Positions 45,338 through 57,290 of a DNA stretch of 64,000 nt are shown here, in pieces; the stretch's first letter is position 1, and the number at the start of each line of letters is the position of its first letter. The DNA comes from Mytilus galloprovincialis (lineage: Eukaryota; Mollusca; Bivalvia; Mytilida; Mytilidae), in contig NC_134847.1 of the NCBI RefSeq assembly GCF_965363235.1, forward strand, positions 72,918,268 to 72,982,267, given 5' to 3'. The notes beneath the pieces were generated by a model. That model saw nothing but the letters and a program-made list of their open reading frames with translations, ran no database searches and was not told where the DNA came from. The position numbers and the translations under genes were made by a program.

Positions 45338-47540
45338 TTCTATATATACAAGTTAAAACCGATGGTGTGTTTCATTTCATGGTCATCTTCAGGGTAAAAC
45401 AAAAGGATCGAAAAGCGAAATTCAAACTTTATTATGTTAGGATGAAGATAAGATGATCCTAAGACACCTAAAGTTAGAACGAAAACTGCGATATATCATA
45501 AGTTAAGAGAGCTTCGAGAACACGACTTAGGACAAATACATGTCATATGATGGACTTAGGACACGTCCTAGTCCTAAGATAGCTTCGAGAACACCACCCA
45601 GGTTTCTTGAGTAACAATTATAAGCTGACATGACAGTTTTTACATAAACATATAATATGTAATTTATCTGAACGAAAATGTTAAGTGAACGAAATTTTTG
45701 CGCGAATAGGGCAGTTGTAGCAATACACCAAAGATGTATATTATAAAGTAAAATCTTCATAGATTTTGTACGGCATACGTGCGTTTTATCTTCAAAAGAC
45801 TCGCATTGACTTTCAAATAAACATGGATAAAAGTTATAAATTGTCTTTATGTCAACACTTCCGGGTTATATATAACAAGTAGAAGTATCTATCATTCAAT
45901 TGTTCAATAACTTTCTTGTTTTAGACATGTTCAGATTAACATTTATATGAAGACAATTTCAATTGCACTGCACATGTAGTATATTGGTGAAATAAAGTAA
46001 ATCGATGCATTAAACAAACACTTCTTACACTTTCTTATACCGAAAAAATACCCGTTATCTTTAGCAAACTACGACTCGCTACGTGTAAAGCAAAACGTGA
46101 CATCCTTGTTTAAAAGAATTAGACCAAAGCCTGGTGACATTTTTCTACAGATAAAAATTTAACGCAATGCGGATATTTTATCAGGTATAATATGTTTTTA
46201 TGATATATTTTTTTCATTTTTATTTTTGTCTTCAATCGAAATAATAAGAACTTTAACATAATCGTATTATTATACTATATGAAGTTTATTGGTTAGTACT
46301 ATAATGAATAGGCTTGTAAAATAATGACGCAATAATGTGTACAGTTAGTTTCCTGTAAAAGGTACTTCTATGTAATTTACAATCCGGTACTTGATTCAAA
46401 GGTTGACCGTAAATAAACTATTTACATGGCATGCCCGAATATGTAGATTTCCAGTGCTGATTTTGAAAAGGAGGAAACCTTGAAGGCAATCGTCTGGAGT
46501 AAAACTTACAAAACATCAATGCGTTTATATATAAAACTCCATAAGGGGGGAAGAGGGGGCTGGACCTCCATACATCCGCCTCTCATTTTACATTCGACAT
46601 ATATAAAGTCTTTTTCCCAATGCCGTAATGAACCCTTAATTTAGAGATAAATTTGTAGGAGGGTTTTTTTGTATCGATTTCTTTTCTTCATAAGTTATAA
46701 ACTAAATAGGCGATCTGGTGTATGAATAAATTGCAACACTTAAATTCCCCATGCTATTGTTGCTTACATTTAAGTGATTTGTTATCAGCAAGACAATTGT
46801 CTGATTGGCAATTATACTGCATCATATTTCTATACGGAGGGAAGTTAGTTTGGCTTAACATGATACAAACAATGGGGTGCCTTATGTTAGGGGCGGTCAA
46901 TTTCCTGTATTAATAAATATTCCAGGTCTCCACCCTAATCGATACATGTTGCTGATTGATTGTTCTGCATATGCATGAACTATTTGTCACTGGACGGTTT
47001 TCAATTTAGTTTTCTAATAATAATCTTTTGTAATAGTTAATCTTTTCAGTATACGTTATAACCATTTTGAAGACACCTTTGTTTGTCTTTATTATAATTT
47101 ATAACACAAATATTTTTTTAACATTTTTTCTGCTTTCTTGCGCCAATACCAGATCAATATGCACAATCTATATCTCAAAACTCGACAGACATCTACTCTG
47201 CTGTCACTGAACCGAATGCATGTAGCTTTGTATTTAACTGCATTTCTCTCCAAAAAAATGCACGAATAAATGTCGTTTTGTGCAATGGAATACAAATTGA
47301 AATCAAGTCAAATGAAATATACACAACATATTTTTTGTTTTAATAAAATTAGATAAAAAGTTAGTTTTAGAATAACCAATTCTATTTGCTAATTGAAAAG
47401 CGGAATAAAATAATTTGAGACAGCAGGTAATATTAATTATGTAGCTCTATAGCTTTAACTGTTACAATGTCTCTGTCATCATTGTGATGGGCCAGTGGGT
47501 CAGATTTGTCTAATTTTATTATTTGATTAATTGTCTGAAT
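45338..47540. other. Duplicated non-coding DNA upstream of TLR gene 1
   Basis: It matches block B (about 55276-57290, then 59756 on) with scattered substitutions and indels. A 66-codon frame open to TAA at about 47146-47343 has an open counterpart at 57056-57268, but no splice or start support. No other gene is seen. Confidence 0.6.
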
Positions 47541-47548
47541 TATATAAA
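47541..47548 (+). promoter_or_regulatory. TATA-like box upstream of TLR gene 1
   Basis: TATATAAA lies 57 bp before the ATG, within a block conserved in both duplicates. The matching position upstream of TLR gene 2 (59839-59846) reads TATACAAC. Confidence 0.35.
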
Positions 47549-47604
47549 ACTGTGTAATAGTTATCAAATCAGTTTTTTCCCAATAATACTATGAAGAGTA
47601 AATA

Positions 47605-49908
47605 ATGATATTATTTTGTTTACAGGTGTATGTTTGCATTATATTTATACTTTTACTTGATGAAAGTAAAGCAATATTGGAGAATACACAAAATACTGGC
47701 TGGAACAATTGGACACACGAAAGTGTCGTTTCAACACAATGGGTTTGTCCTAAACGTTGTAATGATACATTCGAAACGTCAGACGAACTGAGGTTAGACA
47801 AGATTAACAAATGCTGTTTTCATTATGCAAGACCCTTCTGGAATTTACAATTATGGCATCATCTTGTTAGAAAGCTTCATGTAGAATATTTAAGTCGAAC
47901 TGGAAAAGCAGTTCTGTATAATATCAACTCCAACACAACTTCATTGTCGTTTTTTGAGGTCGTACATCCAAACGGATTTCTTTCAAAAATGCCAATAAAT
48001 ATTTGCACTTTCAAAACAATAGTTAACCTGGATTTTTCCAACAATAGTATTAGACAAATAGCAAACTTACGATGTCTGTCTAAACTAGACAAACTTATAT
48101 TAAAAGGAAACAAGGTCACATCAGTAAATAATTCAACTTTTACAGGAATGAAATATTTGAGGTTTGTTGATCTCTCTCACAACAGAATAGACCATATAGA
48201 CCCACTGTCATTTTCTATCACCCCAGGTAGTTTAATGCATGTATATTTGTCCTATAACCAATTGGTATCTGTTGATATTACAAATGTAGTTTTGGAGAAG
48301 TTTTTTGCTGTTATAGATTATTCCTATAACCAAATCGAGAATTTAAGTAACAGACTTAATTGGAAATGTTGTAAAAAAAAAGAAGAACAGGCGGATGGCG
48401 GAGTCATTAGATGGCAATATAATAGCTTCAGATCTTTTCCAAATTTAACAGAGATTGGTTTTTCTGATCCGATTTCTACTGCTAAACTTACACGTGATTA
48501 TGGGATGAATGTTACGAATAATAAATGGAATTGCGACTGTAAGTTCTATCCTTTTTTAGAAAAAGCCTTAGAACATTTTGATCGCTATCCGACGATGACT
48601 GATCAATATGATGCTAAGTGCAACGAGCCTTCACATTTGACAAATTATTCGGTCATTGATTTCAAAGATAAGTACGATTTACTAATATGCAATCTAAACA
48701 TGTCAGACAAATGTCCAATTCAATTTGGGTGTAATTGTTTTTATCAGCCTTCACAAAATAGAACGGTAGTTAATTGTTCTGGACTTAACATGACCGAATT
48801 TCCAAAAATTCCACAGGTAATGCCCGACTTCGACAATCTTGAGATAGACTTTTCGAATAACAATTTCGAACCTAAACCAAATTGGAGCGAAATTGATTAT
48901 CTCATTCGTGTGAAGAAATTAGATTTATCAAATAACAATTTGTTGGACATAGATTTCACAGCTTTCAATGCAGAAAAACTTACCTCACTGATATTGCTTA
49001 ACAACCCCATTGTGTCAATTTACAGATCAATTGAAAACCTAGCACCATGTGTTACTCAGATTGGAAACATTTCTATCGATTGTGAATGTAATTCCATGTG
49101 GATGGAAAGATGGGTAAAGAATCAAATGTCTCATAATTGTTATTTGGGAAAGGAAATTCTTTGCAAGATAGGCTCTAAATACATAACACTTAGCAATTTG
49201 ACCAGTGTGAGAGATCAAATATGCCCCGAAGAATCTGTACCTTTTGGTTTTATCTTTGCATTAATATCTACTCACGCAGTTGTCATTTCATTTTTGTGTT
49301 TCAAATTCCGATATGAAATTTTCTTAATCTATCGTAAAATAGGAAAGAGAAACTATGAAAAATGTACAGATGATCTTAAATATGACGCATACTTTTCTTT
49401 TGACGGAGAACTATACGAATTGAGACTGTGGACGAGTAAGATTCTACTTCGATACCTTGAGAAAAGGGGCTACAAGGTATTCTATCCATTGAGAGATTGT
49501 ATTCTGGGTTACCCTAGAGAAGAAGACATTTGTCGGAAAATTTCCCAGAGTGCAACATTCATAGTGTTTTTGAGCCACAGCTTTTTAGATTCCCCAAATT
49601 TAAGATCAGAGTGGAAATACATTTGGCATTCCTATAAGGAAAATAAATATAAACAACTTATAGTTATCAACTTCGATGATATGGAACCGATACACGTTGA
49701 GGACGATAGAATGAGGGCATTTGTTAGACTCAGTTATTATTTCGAATTTTTCAATACAAACAGTAAGCTGTTATCAGATATCGAAAAACAGCTTTTTTGT
49801 CGAAAACTTAAAACCAAAAGAAATCGAATCCACCCTGGACCATATAAAGGATTATATAAAATATGCAGTGAAATTAAGAATCCACAGCAGATAATAAGAT
49901 CGAAATAA
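47605..49908 (+). CDS. Toll-like receptor 1 (767 aa, intronless)
   Basis: Type I membrane receptor of the innate immune system. Signal peptide: about residues 1-20. A first leucine-rich-repeat stretch (about 135-300) is capped by an LRRCT cysteine cluster (C310, C312, C339, C362). An internal LRRNT (C370, C376, C378, C391), a second LRR stretch (410-475) and a second LRRCT (C493, C495, C512, C520, C540) follow. This is the multiple-cysteine-cluster layout of protostome Toll receptors. A membrane span lies at about 547-567. The cytoplasmic TIR domain (592-735) has box 1 YDAYFSF and box 2 RDCILG at 630-635. The usual BB-loop proline of RDxxPG is Leu. It is shorter than Drosophila Toll. The ATG at 47605 opens a good signal peptide, but TTTTGTTTACAG just after it also looks like a splice acceptor, so an upstream exon is possible. 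Confidence 0.9.
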   Translation: MILFCLQVYVCIIFILLLDESKAILENTQNTGWNNWTHESVVSTQWVCPKRCNDTFETSDELRLDKINKCCFHYARPFWNLQLWHHLVRKLHVEYLSRTGKAVLYNINSNTTSLSFFEVVHPNGFLSKMPINICTFKTIVNLDFSNNSIRQIANLRCLSKLDKLILKGNKVTSVNNSTFTGMKYLRFVDLSHNRIDHIDPLSFSITPGSLMHVYLSYNQLVSVDITNVVLEKFFAVIDYSYNQIENLSNRLNWKCCKKKEEQADGGVIRWQYNSFRSFPNLTEIGFSDPISTAKLTRDYGMNVTNNKWNCDCKFYPFLEKALEHFDRYPTMTDQYDAKCNEPSHLTNYSVIDFKDKYDLLICNLNMSDKCPIQFGCNCFYQPSQNRTVVNCSGLNMTEFPKIPQVMPDFDNLEIDFSNNNFEPKPNWSEIDYLIRVKKLDLSNNNLLDIDFTAFNAEKLTSLILLNNPIVSIYRSIENLAPCVTQIGNISIDCECNSMWMERWVKNQMSHNCYLGKEILCKIGSKYITLSNLTSVRDQICPEESVPFGFIFALISTHAVVISFLCFKFRYEIFLIYRKIGKRNYEKCTDDLKYDAYFSFDGELYELRLWTSKILLRYLEKRGYKVFYPLRDCILGYPREEDICRKISQSATFIVFLSHSFLDSPNLRSEWKYIWHSYKENKYKQLIVINFDDMEPIHVEDDRMRAFVRLSYYFEFFNTNSKLLSDIEKQLFCRKLKTKRNRIHPGPYKGLYKICSEIKNPQQIIRSK

Positions 49909-51300
49909 AATGGTTGCTATTAGTGTTCAACGTGTAACAATCAGATAGTGGAAAACAGTTTTAGCGTCGACGAAGCCTTACTTGTAGACAGATAAAATAG
50001 AAATCACCAAGAGGCATAGAAAGTTCTAAACGTATTTGAAAGCAGTAGCTAACTTTGAAATTCACAATATAATGATAAATTTGAAATAAAAATGTTAGTT
50101 TGGATGTTAATAGCATGAACCTATATATAATAAAACTGAGAATGAAAAGGGGAATGTGTCGAAAAGACAACAACCCGAGCAATGAACAGCCGAAGGCCAC
50201 CAGTTGGTCTTCAACACAGCGTGAAAATCCTGCAACCAGAGGCGGGATTCAGCGTACCCGTTAAAAAGTATACTAGTTCAGCAAAATTGGACGTCACACT
50301 TAACTCTGAAACATACAAATGAACCCAAATTATAAAAAAACAAACCTACCAGACTATCAAAGGCCAGAGGTAACTAGGTCCTGACTTGTGATAGGCACAA
50401 ATAAAATGTATGTTTATAGCATTGGAAAAGAAAGGATATTCATATTACATAAATCTCAGCCATGATCACACAAAATCACTACATGCCATTCAAAAACGCA
50501 AAATCATATGCCTATTGAGTTTATTGCTGTCATTACAATAAGCCTTTATACAATAATGCAGCAGCAGATGGAACAAACAGTACATTGTAGAAGTCATAAT
50601 ACAAACATACATAATTGAAACATTCACAAAATAGATTTGATATGCCATTAGACCTTTCTTTTTTATTGTAACCGGGAGACTGGTTACTGAAATGACAATG
50701 ATAACGAGATGCAACACGACTGGTTGCAGAAATTGGCGAAGCAAACCATAGACAATGACTTAGAGATAGTCACTTGCCTGAAAATACTTTAACTCCACAT
50801 GTACACAAGTCATATGCAATAGTTACCATTTAATGATTTCAGGGTGCAATTCGTGTAATTTAACAAATAGGCGGACGTTGTCAGTCGATTGTCTGGTTCT
50901 CACTGAAGTTACTACTTCAGAATACATATATCTTTTGCTTAACTGTATAATTTTTTTGTATACTGTAGCTGTGTTAATTGCGTAGTCAAATTGCATTGAC
51001 TGTATAATCATTTCGGATCATTTCTGTCATTTCTGATGTACAGCCGAGGACCGCATATCTCCATATTTATGAAGTTGACATTATTCTTTTCCGTTGATTT
51101 TATTTATCATAGCAAGGTTGTCAACTTAATGACCCCTTGATCAGCATATATATGACATTGGTAGTTCCAATGAATGTTAGCACCCCTTACAAGAAAGTAG
51201 TTTTACAGCTCAACATGATTAAAAATAAGAATCAGTTGGAAAGGATTTGACTCGTCTGATAGGACGGGGCACAAAAAATTAACAACTAACAAAAAGACAA
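49909..51300. other. Duplicated non-coding DNA downstream of TLR gene 1
   Basis: It aligns with 62182-64000. A possible poly(A) signal (AATAAA at 50085) is present here but not in block B. No gene is seen. Confidence 0.6.
50127..50440 (-). repeat. Mussel repeat family copy in block A
   Basis: Spans GGGGAATGTGTCGAAAAGAC, CAGCCGAAGGCCACC, GGACGTCACACTTAACTC and GGCCAGAGGTAACTAGG. It was present before the duplication, since block B carries it too. Confidence 0.6.
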
Positions 51301-51776
51301 AAAGACAAATGACATTCAGCACCTAACTGAAGAATATATAGTTATTGAAAACTTATTCAATTGCAAGTGAAATACCGATTTATATTATTCATGTTTCCCA
51401 GACTAAAATATCTAGCAGTACACATCCAACAGGTTTAGTGTAAAGACATCATAGATAGTATAAGAATAGAATGCACTGCTTCTAATGATGATATCAACCC
51501 ATTAGTATTCAATAAACTTCTGTTTCGTTTGACGCGAATTATCTATATTTCACTTCATACTAGCACGTACACATCAGATATTGATGGTATTGTGTTGTTT
51601 GGTTGCTGTTAATACTAATACACCAGAATTCTTATTTATACATGTATCTCATCCCTTCTTCTCGTTCATGCCATGATATACATGTTATGTTTGTTACTGG
51701 ACACTAAATACTAACAAGTAAATGCAACTTGTTGAGCAGGAAGAGCGCACACATTTAGAGCAACTAAGCATGATCA

Positions 51777-51808
51777 GAGACATATATACACATGTGTATA
51801 TATGTCTC
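51777..51808. repeat. 32-bp perfect palindrome
   Basis: Two 16-bp halves (GAGACATATATACACA and its reverse complement) meet with no loop. GATC-rich bases on both sides extend the pairing imperfectly with one bulge. Confidence 0.9.
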
Positions 51809-52041
51809 GATCTGGCATGATATATCTTTATTTAATCTCTTTTCTAAACATTTGTAGTAAACAAATATAGTATAGCTGCAGCATATTTAAGACATTAGGC
51901 ATAATTGAACTGCTTAAACATGATAATACGACAACATTAAACAAATGAAAATATAAGGGTAAAATATATACTTTTAAAAAGCTAGATTGTCATGGAACAG
52001 ATATACATATTTTTGAACACTCTGGCACTTGAAATTTCTAG

Positions 52042-52068
52042 GAGGTAAAATTCTCGGGATTTTACCTC
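52042..52068. repeat. 10-bp hairpin
   Basis: GAGGTAAAAT (52042-52051) pairs with ATTTTACCTC (52059-52068) across a 7-base loop. Confidence 0.8.
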
Positions 52069-53159
52069 AAAATCTATGGGAAAATACAATTTCTAATTCC
52101 AATTTAAAACCAAACAGTAAAAGATATCACAAAGATGTTTAAAACACATGTCTAGTATGATAAGGAGATTTGAAGAAACGATCTCAAATTTAATTTAAAT
52201 GATTCAACAAAAAAATAATTGAGTTTTAAGTTTGTGTACTTATATATGGTAAAACCCGAGGATTTGCCACTGCTTCAACTCCAATATTCAAATAGATAAA
52301 CACAATCTAATTATCTGATTGGTCAATCTTCAGATGTGATGCAAGCATGAAATTATGTATTCTTGTGGTAGAGCTATATTTTTATGTTTTATGTTAAGAT
52401 TGTATGTTATTAGAATATATACTGGATATATTCTATTTACAGTTATTATAATTTGTAATATGCTAGTTTACTCAGGTAGAACATTTCTCATTGTTTATAT
52501 CTTTTCTATTGGTCAGTATGATTTAGGCGGGAATCTTTTGTTAAACTATTCTTTGTTCTGGTCACTTGGCTAAAATATTTATATGAAGTGGTAGCCATTT
52601 TCTTCAGCTCCATTGGAAGTTGTTATATCTTTAATTTGATATTGAAATAGTCTAGGACTTTCATATTTCTTTTATAAGGTCAGTTTATTACTAATATATT
52701 CATTACAATAACATTCAAGTTTTAATGTTCAAGAGTGAGTGATATACAAGTGTATAATTGTATGAATAGGTGACCGTATTATGAAAGGTGTGTGCGATTG
52801 ATTAAATAGTAAAGTTATGTGTAAACTATTCATAACTCATAAAGTAATAAAGATAAACTTGATAATATAGTTTTATTTGTAAGATTTAATAAACTATATA
52901 AATTCTACATAAAACTGGTAAAAGTATGATTTATACTTTAATTTCTAGTAACATTAATATATAATCTATTTTAACAGTTTGTATGAGTAAGCGTTAAATG
53001 ATTTTATACTTCTTTAAAGTTAATACAAGTAAATATTTGATTAACCAGATTTAAGGATAGATAACTCTGATTATTCTAATCTAGCAGTACAAATGATTTT
53101 ATTATTTTGTCTTCAGGTTATATTATTGAAACATAATGTAAACTGATTCAAATCAATCA

Positions 53160-53670
53160 GTTGGTGAAAAGACCTTTGCACTACATGTGAGGTATGTTTA
53201 TATGTATACAGTTTGTATTGTTCATGTTACTTTTATGTTGCTTTGCTTAAATGTATTGTCTGCTTTGTGTAACTGTTGCAAAACGGAATGTCTTGTTTGT
53301 ACTTACAATTGCGTGTTATTATTATGTTAAACTAACTATTTTTGGTATGATACTACAAGCGTAGCTATGTATTAGCTGTGAACTTAGTCTGTCGTTGCAT
53401 ATTTCACAAAGCACTAAATACAGAGAAATATAGAATGTACTTATTTAATACAGAATTCGGAATGGTGTAATATCGTTTTGTGTAGCTTGTAAAACTATTA
53501 TTTTAAGGGCAAAGGAAATCTACAGTTTTCTTCTATGCATATAGATATATTGATTTTATAGTAATTGATAATTAATACTGATTGAATTGTATAAGAATTA
53601 TATTGTTATTATTTCAGGGTCATTTTTGTTAGAATATTAACATCAATTCTGATGAAATAAAGAACCTAAG
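53160..53670 (+). ncRNA. Possible non-coding transcript exon pair (weak)
   Basis: A good donor (GTGAG then GTATGT, GT at 53192) is followed by a good acceptor (TTATTATTTCAG ending 53617). The last exon has AATAAA at 53656-53661. No long open frame crosses the joint. It is a guess from splice-like sequence only. Confidence 0.2.
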
Positions 53671-54175
53671 ACCTATCAACGTGTTTGTGTTTATTTGAAT
53701 ACATGGGAAGCACGACTACATTCTTTGATATCACTAGTATAACTAGTCACAATTTGATTCTGTTAAACTGACTGTTGTATATACTTTCAATGTTAAAAAA
53801 GATGGAATGGTCTCTTCTGATACTTAAATAAGTTAGAAGACAACCCATGCTTTGCAACTTTTAGGGGGCGCACGCCCGCCACGCCCCCGCCTAAATCCGC
53901 CCCTGACAGACGGGGGTTGCATTGTGAAACGACAAAAAACAAAATGACAATATATGTTCTTTATGAACTCAATGGTATATATTATGTGTTCCAGTAGGAA
54001 AAGATATCGTAGCATTGTTCATAACCAGAGGTGGTGTTCTCGAAAGTATCATAAGATTCGTCCTAAGTCATAGATAAGACCAATTTTAGGATGGACTTAG
54101 GATCAGTTTAGGACACTCTTAAGTTGTGTCTCGAAGCTATCTCAGACGTATCTTATGTTAGGGCGTTCTTAGAAA

Positions 54176-54387
54176 TAAAGGCAACAGTAGTATACCGCTG
54201 TTAAAAACTCATAAACCCATGGACAAAAAACAAAATCGGGGTAACAAACTAAAACCGAGGGAAACGCATTAAATATAAGAGGAGAACAACGACACTACAC
54301 CGAAACGCAACACACACAGAAACGGACCAAGCAACAGACAAAACACCACGAGAATAACAAATATAACATCAAAACCAAATACATGAA
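54176..54387 (-). mobile_element. SINE-sized insertion, 212 bp, with 7-bp target duplication
   Basis: TTAGAAA stands on both sides (54169-54175, 54388-54394), and block A has a single TTAGAAA followed directly by CATATC. The minus-strand 3' end is CTACTGTTGCCTTTATTT. I recall the family (AACAAAATCGGGGTAACAAA) as abundant in mussels. I see no clear tRNA-like head. Confidence 0.75.
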
Positions 54388-54498
54388 TTAGAAACATATC
54401 CGAAGTCCAAATTGTAAATCTTTAAGTAATTTTTTGATAAAACATTTATTAATAACGAAACCAATTAATAAAATTGTTTACGAATTTTGTAATTACAT

Positions 54499-55106
54499 TT
54501 GGGCATCCCGTAAATATAATTTGAAAGACATTGGCCTTATTGTGTTGCACGACTTCTTAATCCAGTGAAGCGCTTAAAACTTTTATTTAATTAAATGCAC
54601 GTTAATCAAATATTTACGGTCACAAATTTGTTACTGCCATTCAGTAGCGAAACTGTTTAATTGATCCAAGGGAATGTTCAATTCTTGTCCTTTTCGGCTA
54701 CAGGAGCAGCGGACCAGTTTAACGTTTCTTTACAAAATAGAAAAATTTGATCACTGAATACATAGTCCCAAACATGCTAATTAGTTTGTGATAACAACTC
54801 ACCAGTTCATTAAACCTCAAATACCCTCGAGATACTCTGTCATCCTGTGTTTGTTTAATTAAAGCATGCAAATCCTTAAATATACTTTTTTGTTTTGATT
54901 GCTATCGATTGATTTTGACAGGTAATTTTTAAATACCTATTTACTAACGAGCCTTCAAAAAGAGTTCGGAATTCGGTGTTGACAGGGTTCGGTTTTTTCA
55001 GGTTAGATTACGTTAATTGATAGGGAAATTTTGTGGGACTTTGAAAATTGTTCGGTTTAAACTGAAATTCGGTTTTATCAGGGTTCGGTTTACCCAGGTT
55101 TCACTG
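54499..55106. mobile_element. 608-bp insertion in block B with TACAT duplication
   Basis: TACAT at 54494-54498 and 55107-55111 flanks it. Block A has one copy in uninterrupted ATTACATGTATAG. The right part repeats a short motif (GACAGGGTTCGGTT, TCAGGGTTCGGTTTACCCAG). Non-coding. Confidence 0.65.
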
Positions 55107-57290
55107 TACATGTATAGAATTAAATTAATGATTTTAAATGTAATACTGAAATTATATCAAAAAAGATTTTATTATACTAATTTAAACTGGAAAACAATTT
55201 GTTTTAAAATGAGAATTGAATTGGTAGTGTTATCGTAAAAACGAAGTTCAAAGTTTAAAATAAGGTATTATTTCTATATATATGAGTTAAAACCGATGGT
55301 GTGTGTCATTTCATGGTCATCTTTAGGGTAAAAAAAAAAGAATAAAAAAGCGAAATCCAAACTTTATTATGTAAGGATGAAGATATGATGATCCTAAGAC
55401 ACCTAATTAGGTGTCTTAAAGTTAGAGCGAAAACTGCGATATATCATAAGTTAGTGAGCTTCGAGAACACCACCCCAGGTTTCTTGAGTAACAATTATAA
55501 GCTGACATGACAGTTTTTACATATACATATAATATGTAATTTATCTGAACGAAAATGTTAAGTGAACGAACTTATCAGTTTTGGCGAATAGGGCAGTTGT
55601 AGCAATAAACCAAAGATTTATATTAAATAAAATATTCATAGATTTTGTACTCGACCCATCTGTTTTATCGTCAAAAGACTCGGCATTGACTTTCGAATAA
55701 ACATCAATCAAAGTTATAAATTGTCTTTATGTCAACACTTCCGGGTTATATACAACAACTTCAAGTAGAAGTATCTTTGATCCAAGTGTTCAATAACTTT
55801 TTTGTTTTAGACATGTTCAAATAAAAATTTATAGTATGACAATTTCAATTGCACTGTACAAGTAGTACCTTGGTGAAATAAAGTAAAAATCGATACATTA
55901 AACAAACACTTTCTTACACTTTCTTATACAGAAAAAATACCCGTTATCTTTAGCAATCTACGACTCGTTACGTGTAAAGCAAAACGTGACATCCTTGTTT
56001 AAGAATTAGACCAAAGCCTGGGGAAATTTTTCAGCAGAGAAAATTTTAACACAATGTGGATATTTTATCAGTTAAGTATATGTTATTATTAAATTATTTT
56101 TTCATTTTTATTTTGGTCTTCAATCGAAATAATAAAAACTTTAACATAATCGTATCATTATACTATATGTATTTTATTGGCTAGTACTATAATGAATAGG
56201 CTTGTAAAATATTGTAAACAGTTATTTTTTTGTAAAAATGTACTTCGGTCTATGTTCATTACAATCCGGTACTTGATTCAAAGGTTGACCGTAAATAAAC
56301 TATTTACATGACATGCCTGAGTATGTAGATTTCCAGTGCCGATTTAGAAAAGGAGGAGGCCTTGAAGGCAAACGTTGGGAGTGAAACTAGCAAACCATCA
56401 ATACATTTATCATATATAAAACTCCATAAAGGGGGAAGAGTGAGGCTGGACCTCCGTACATTCGCCTCTCATTTTACATTCGTAATATAAAGTCTTTTTC
56501 CCAATGCCGTGATGAACCTTCAATTTATAGATTTATTTGTAGGAGGTTTTTTTGTATCGCGTTCTTGTCTTCATAAGTTATAAACTAAATAGGCGATCTG
56601 GTGTATGAATAAATTGCAACACTTAAATTCTTAAAACCCATGCTATTGTTGCTTACATTTAAGTCATTTGTTATCAGCAAGACAATTGTCTCAACGGTAA
56701 TTATACTGCATCATATTTCTATACAGAGGGAAGTTACATATGTAGTTTGGTTTTACATGAAACAAACAACGGGGTGCCTTATGTAAGGGGCCGTCAATTT
56801 CCTGTAGCAATAAAAAATTCCAGGTCTCCACCCTAATCGATACATGTTGCTGATTGATTTGTTGGAATTTTTTTGTCGTATGCATGAACTTTTTGTCACT
56901 GGACGGTTTTCAATTTAGTTTTCTAATAATAATCTTTTGTAATAGTTAATTATTTCTGTATACCTGATGTTAAAACCATTTTGAAGCCACCTTTTTTTGT
57001 TTGTATTATAATTTCTTACACAAAGGCCCTTTTTACATGTTTCTGCCTTCTTGAGCCAATACCAGATCACTATGCAGAATCTATATCTCAAAACTCGACA
57101 GTCATTTCCTCTGCTTTCACTGAACCGAATGCATCTAGGCATGTATTTAACCGAATTTCTCTCAAAATAAATGCACGATTAAATGTTGTTTTGGGCTATA
57201 GAATAGAATACAAATTGATATCAAGTATCACGAAATATATAAACAACATTTTTTTTCATTTAAATTAAATAAAAGGTTAGTTTTAGAATA
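55107..57290. other. Duplicated non-coding DNA of block B
   Basis: Counterpart of block A 41990-42143 and 45338-47380. No gene is seen apart from the doubtful 57056-57268 frame. Confidence 0.55.

Larger units (their letters stand above)
41760..51300. repeat. Segmental duplication, block A
   Basis: It aligns in order with block B (54020-64000). Shared anchors include ATAAGATTCGTCCTAAGTC..., the stretch from TGTATAGAATTAAAT to the TLR gene, the TLR gene itself, and 1.3 kb downstream to GACGGGGCACAAAAAATTAA. Each block has private insertions. Outer edges are approximate. Confidence 0.85.
51301..54019. other. Unduplicated DNA between blocks A and B
   Basis: No protein gene is recognised. It contains the 51777 palindrome, the 52042 hairpin, a candidate splice pair near 53192 and 53617, and a MITE trace at 53862-53910 (GGGGGCGCACGCCC, TAAATCCGCCCCTG). 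Confidence 0.45.

Noticed and set aside
52355-52573. 72-codon hydrophobic frame
   Set aside because: It is in AT-rich DNA, with no splice sites, homologue or duplicate in block B to support it.
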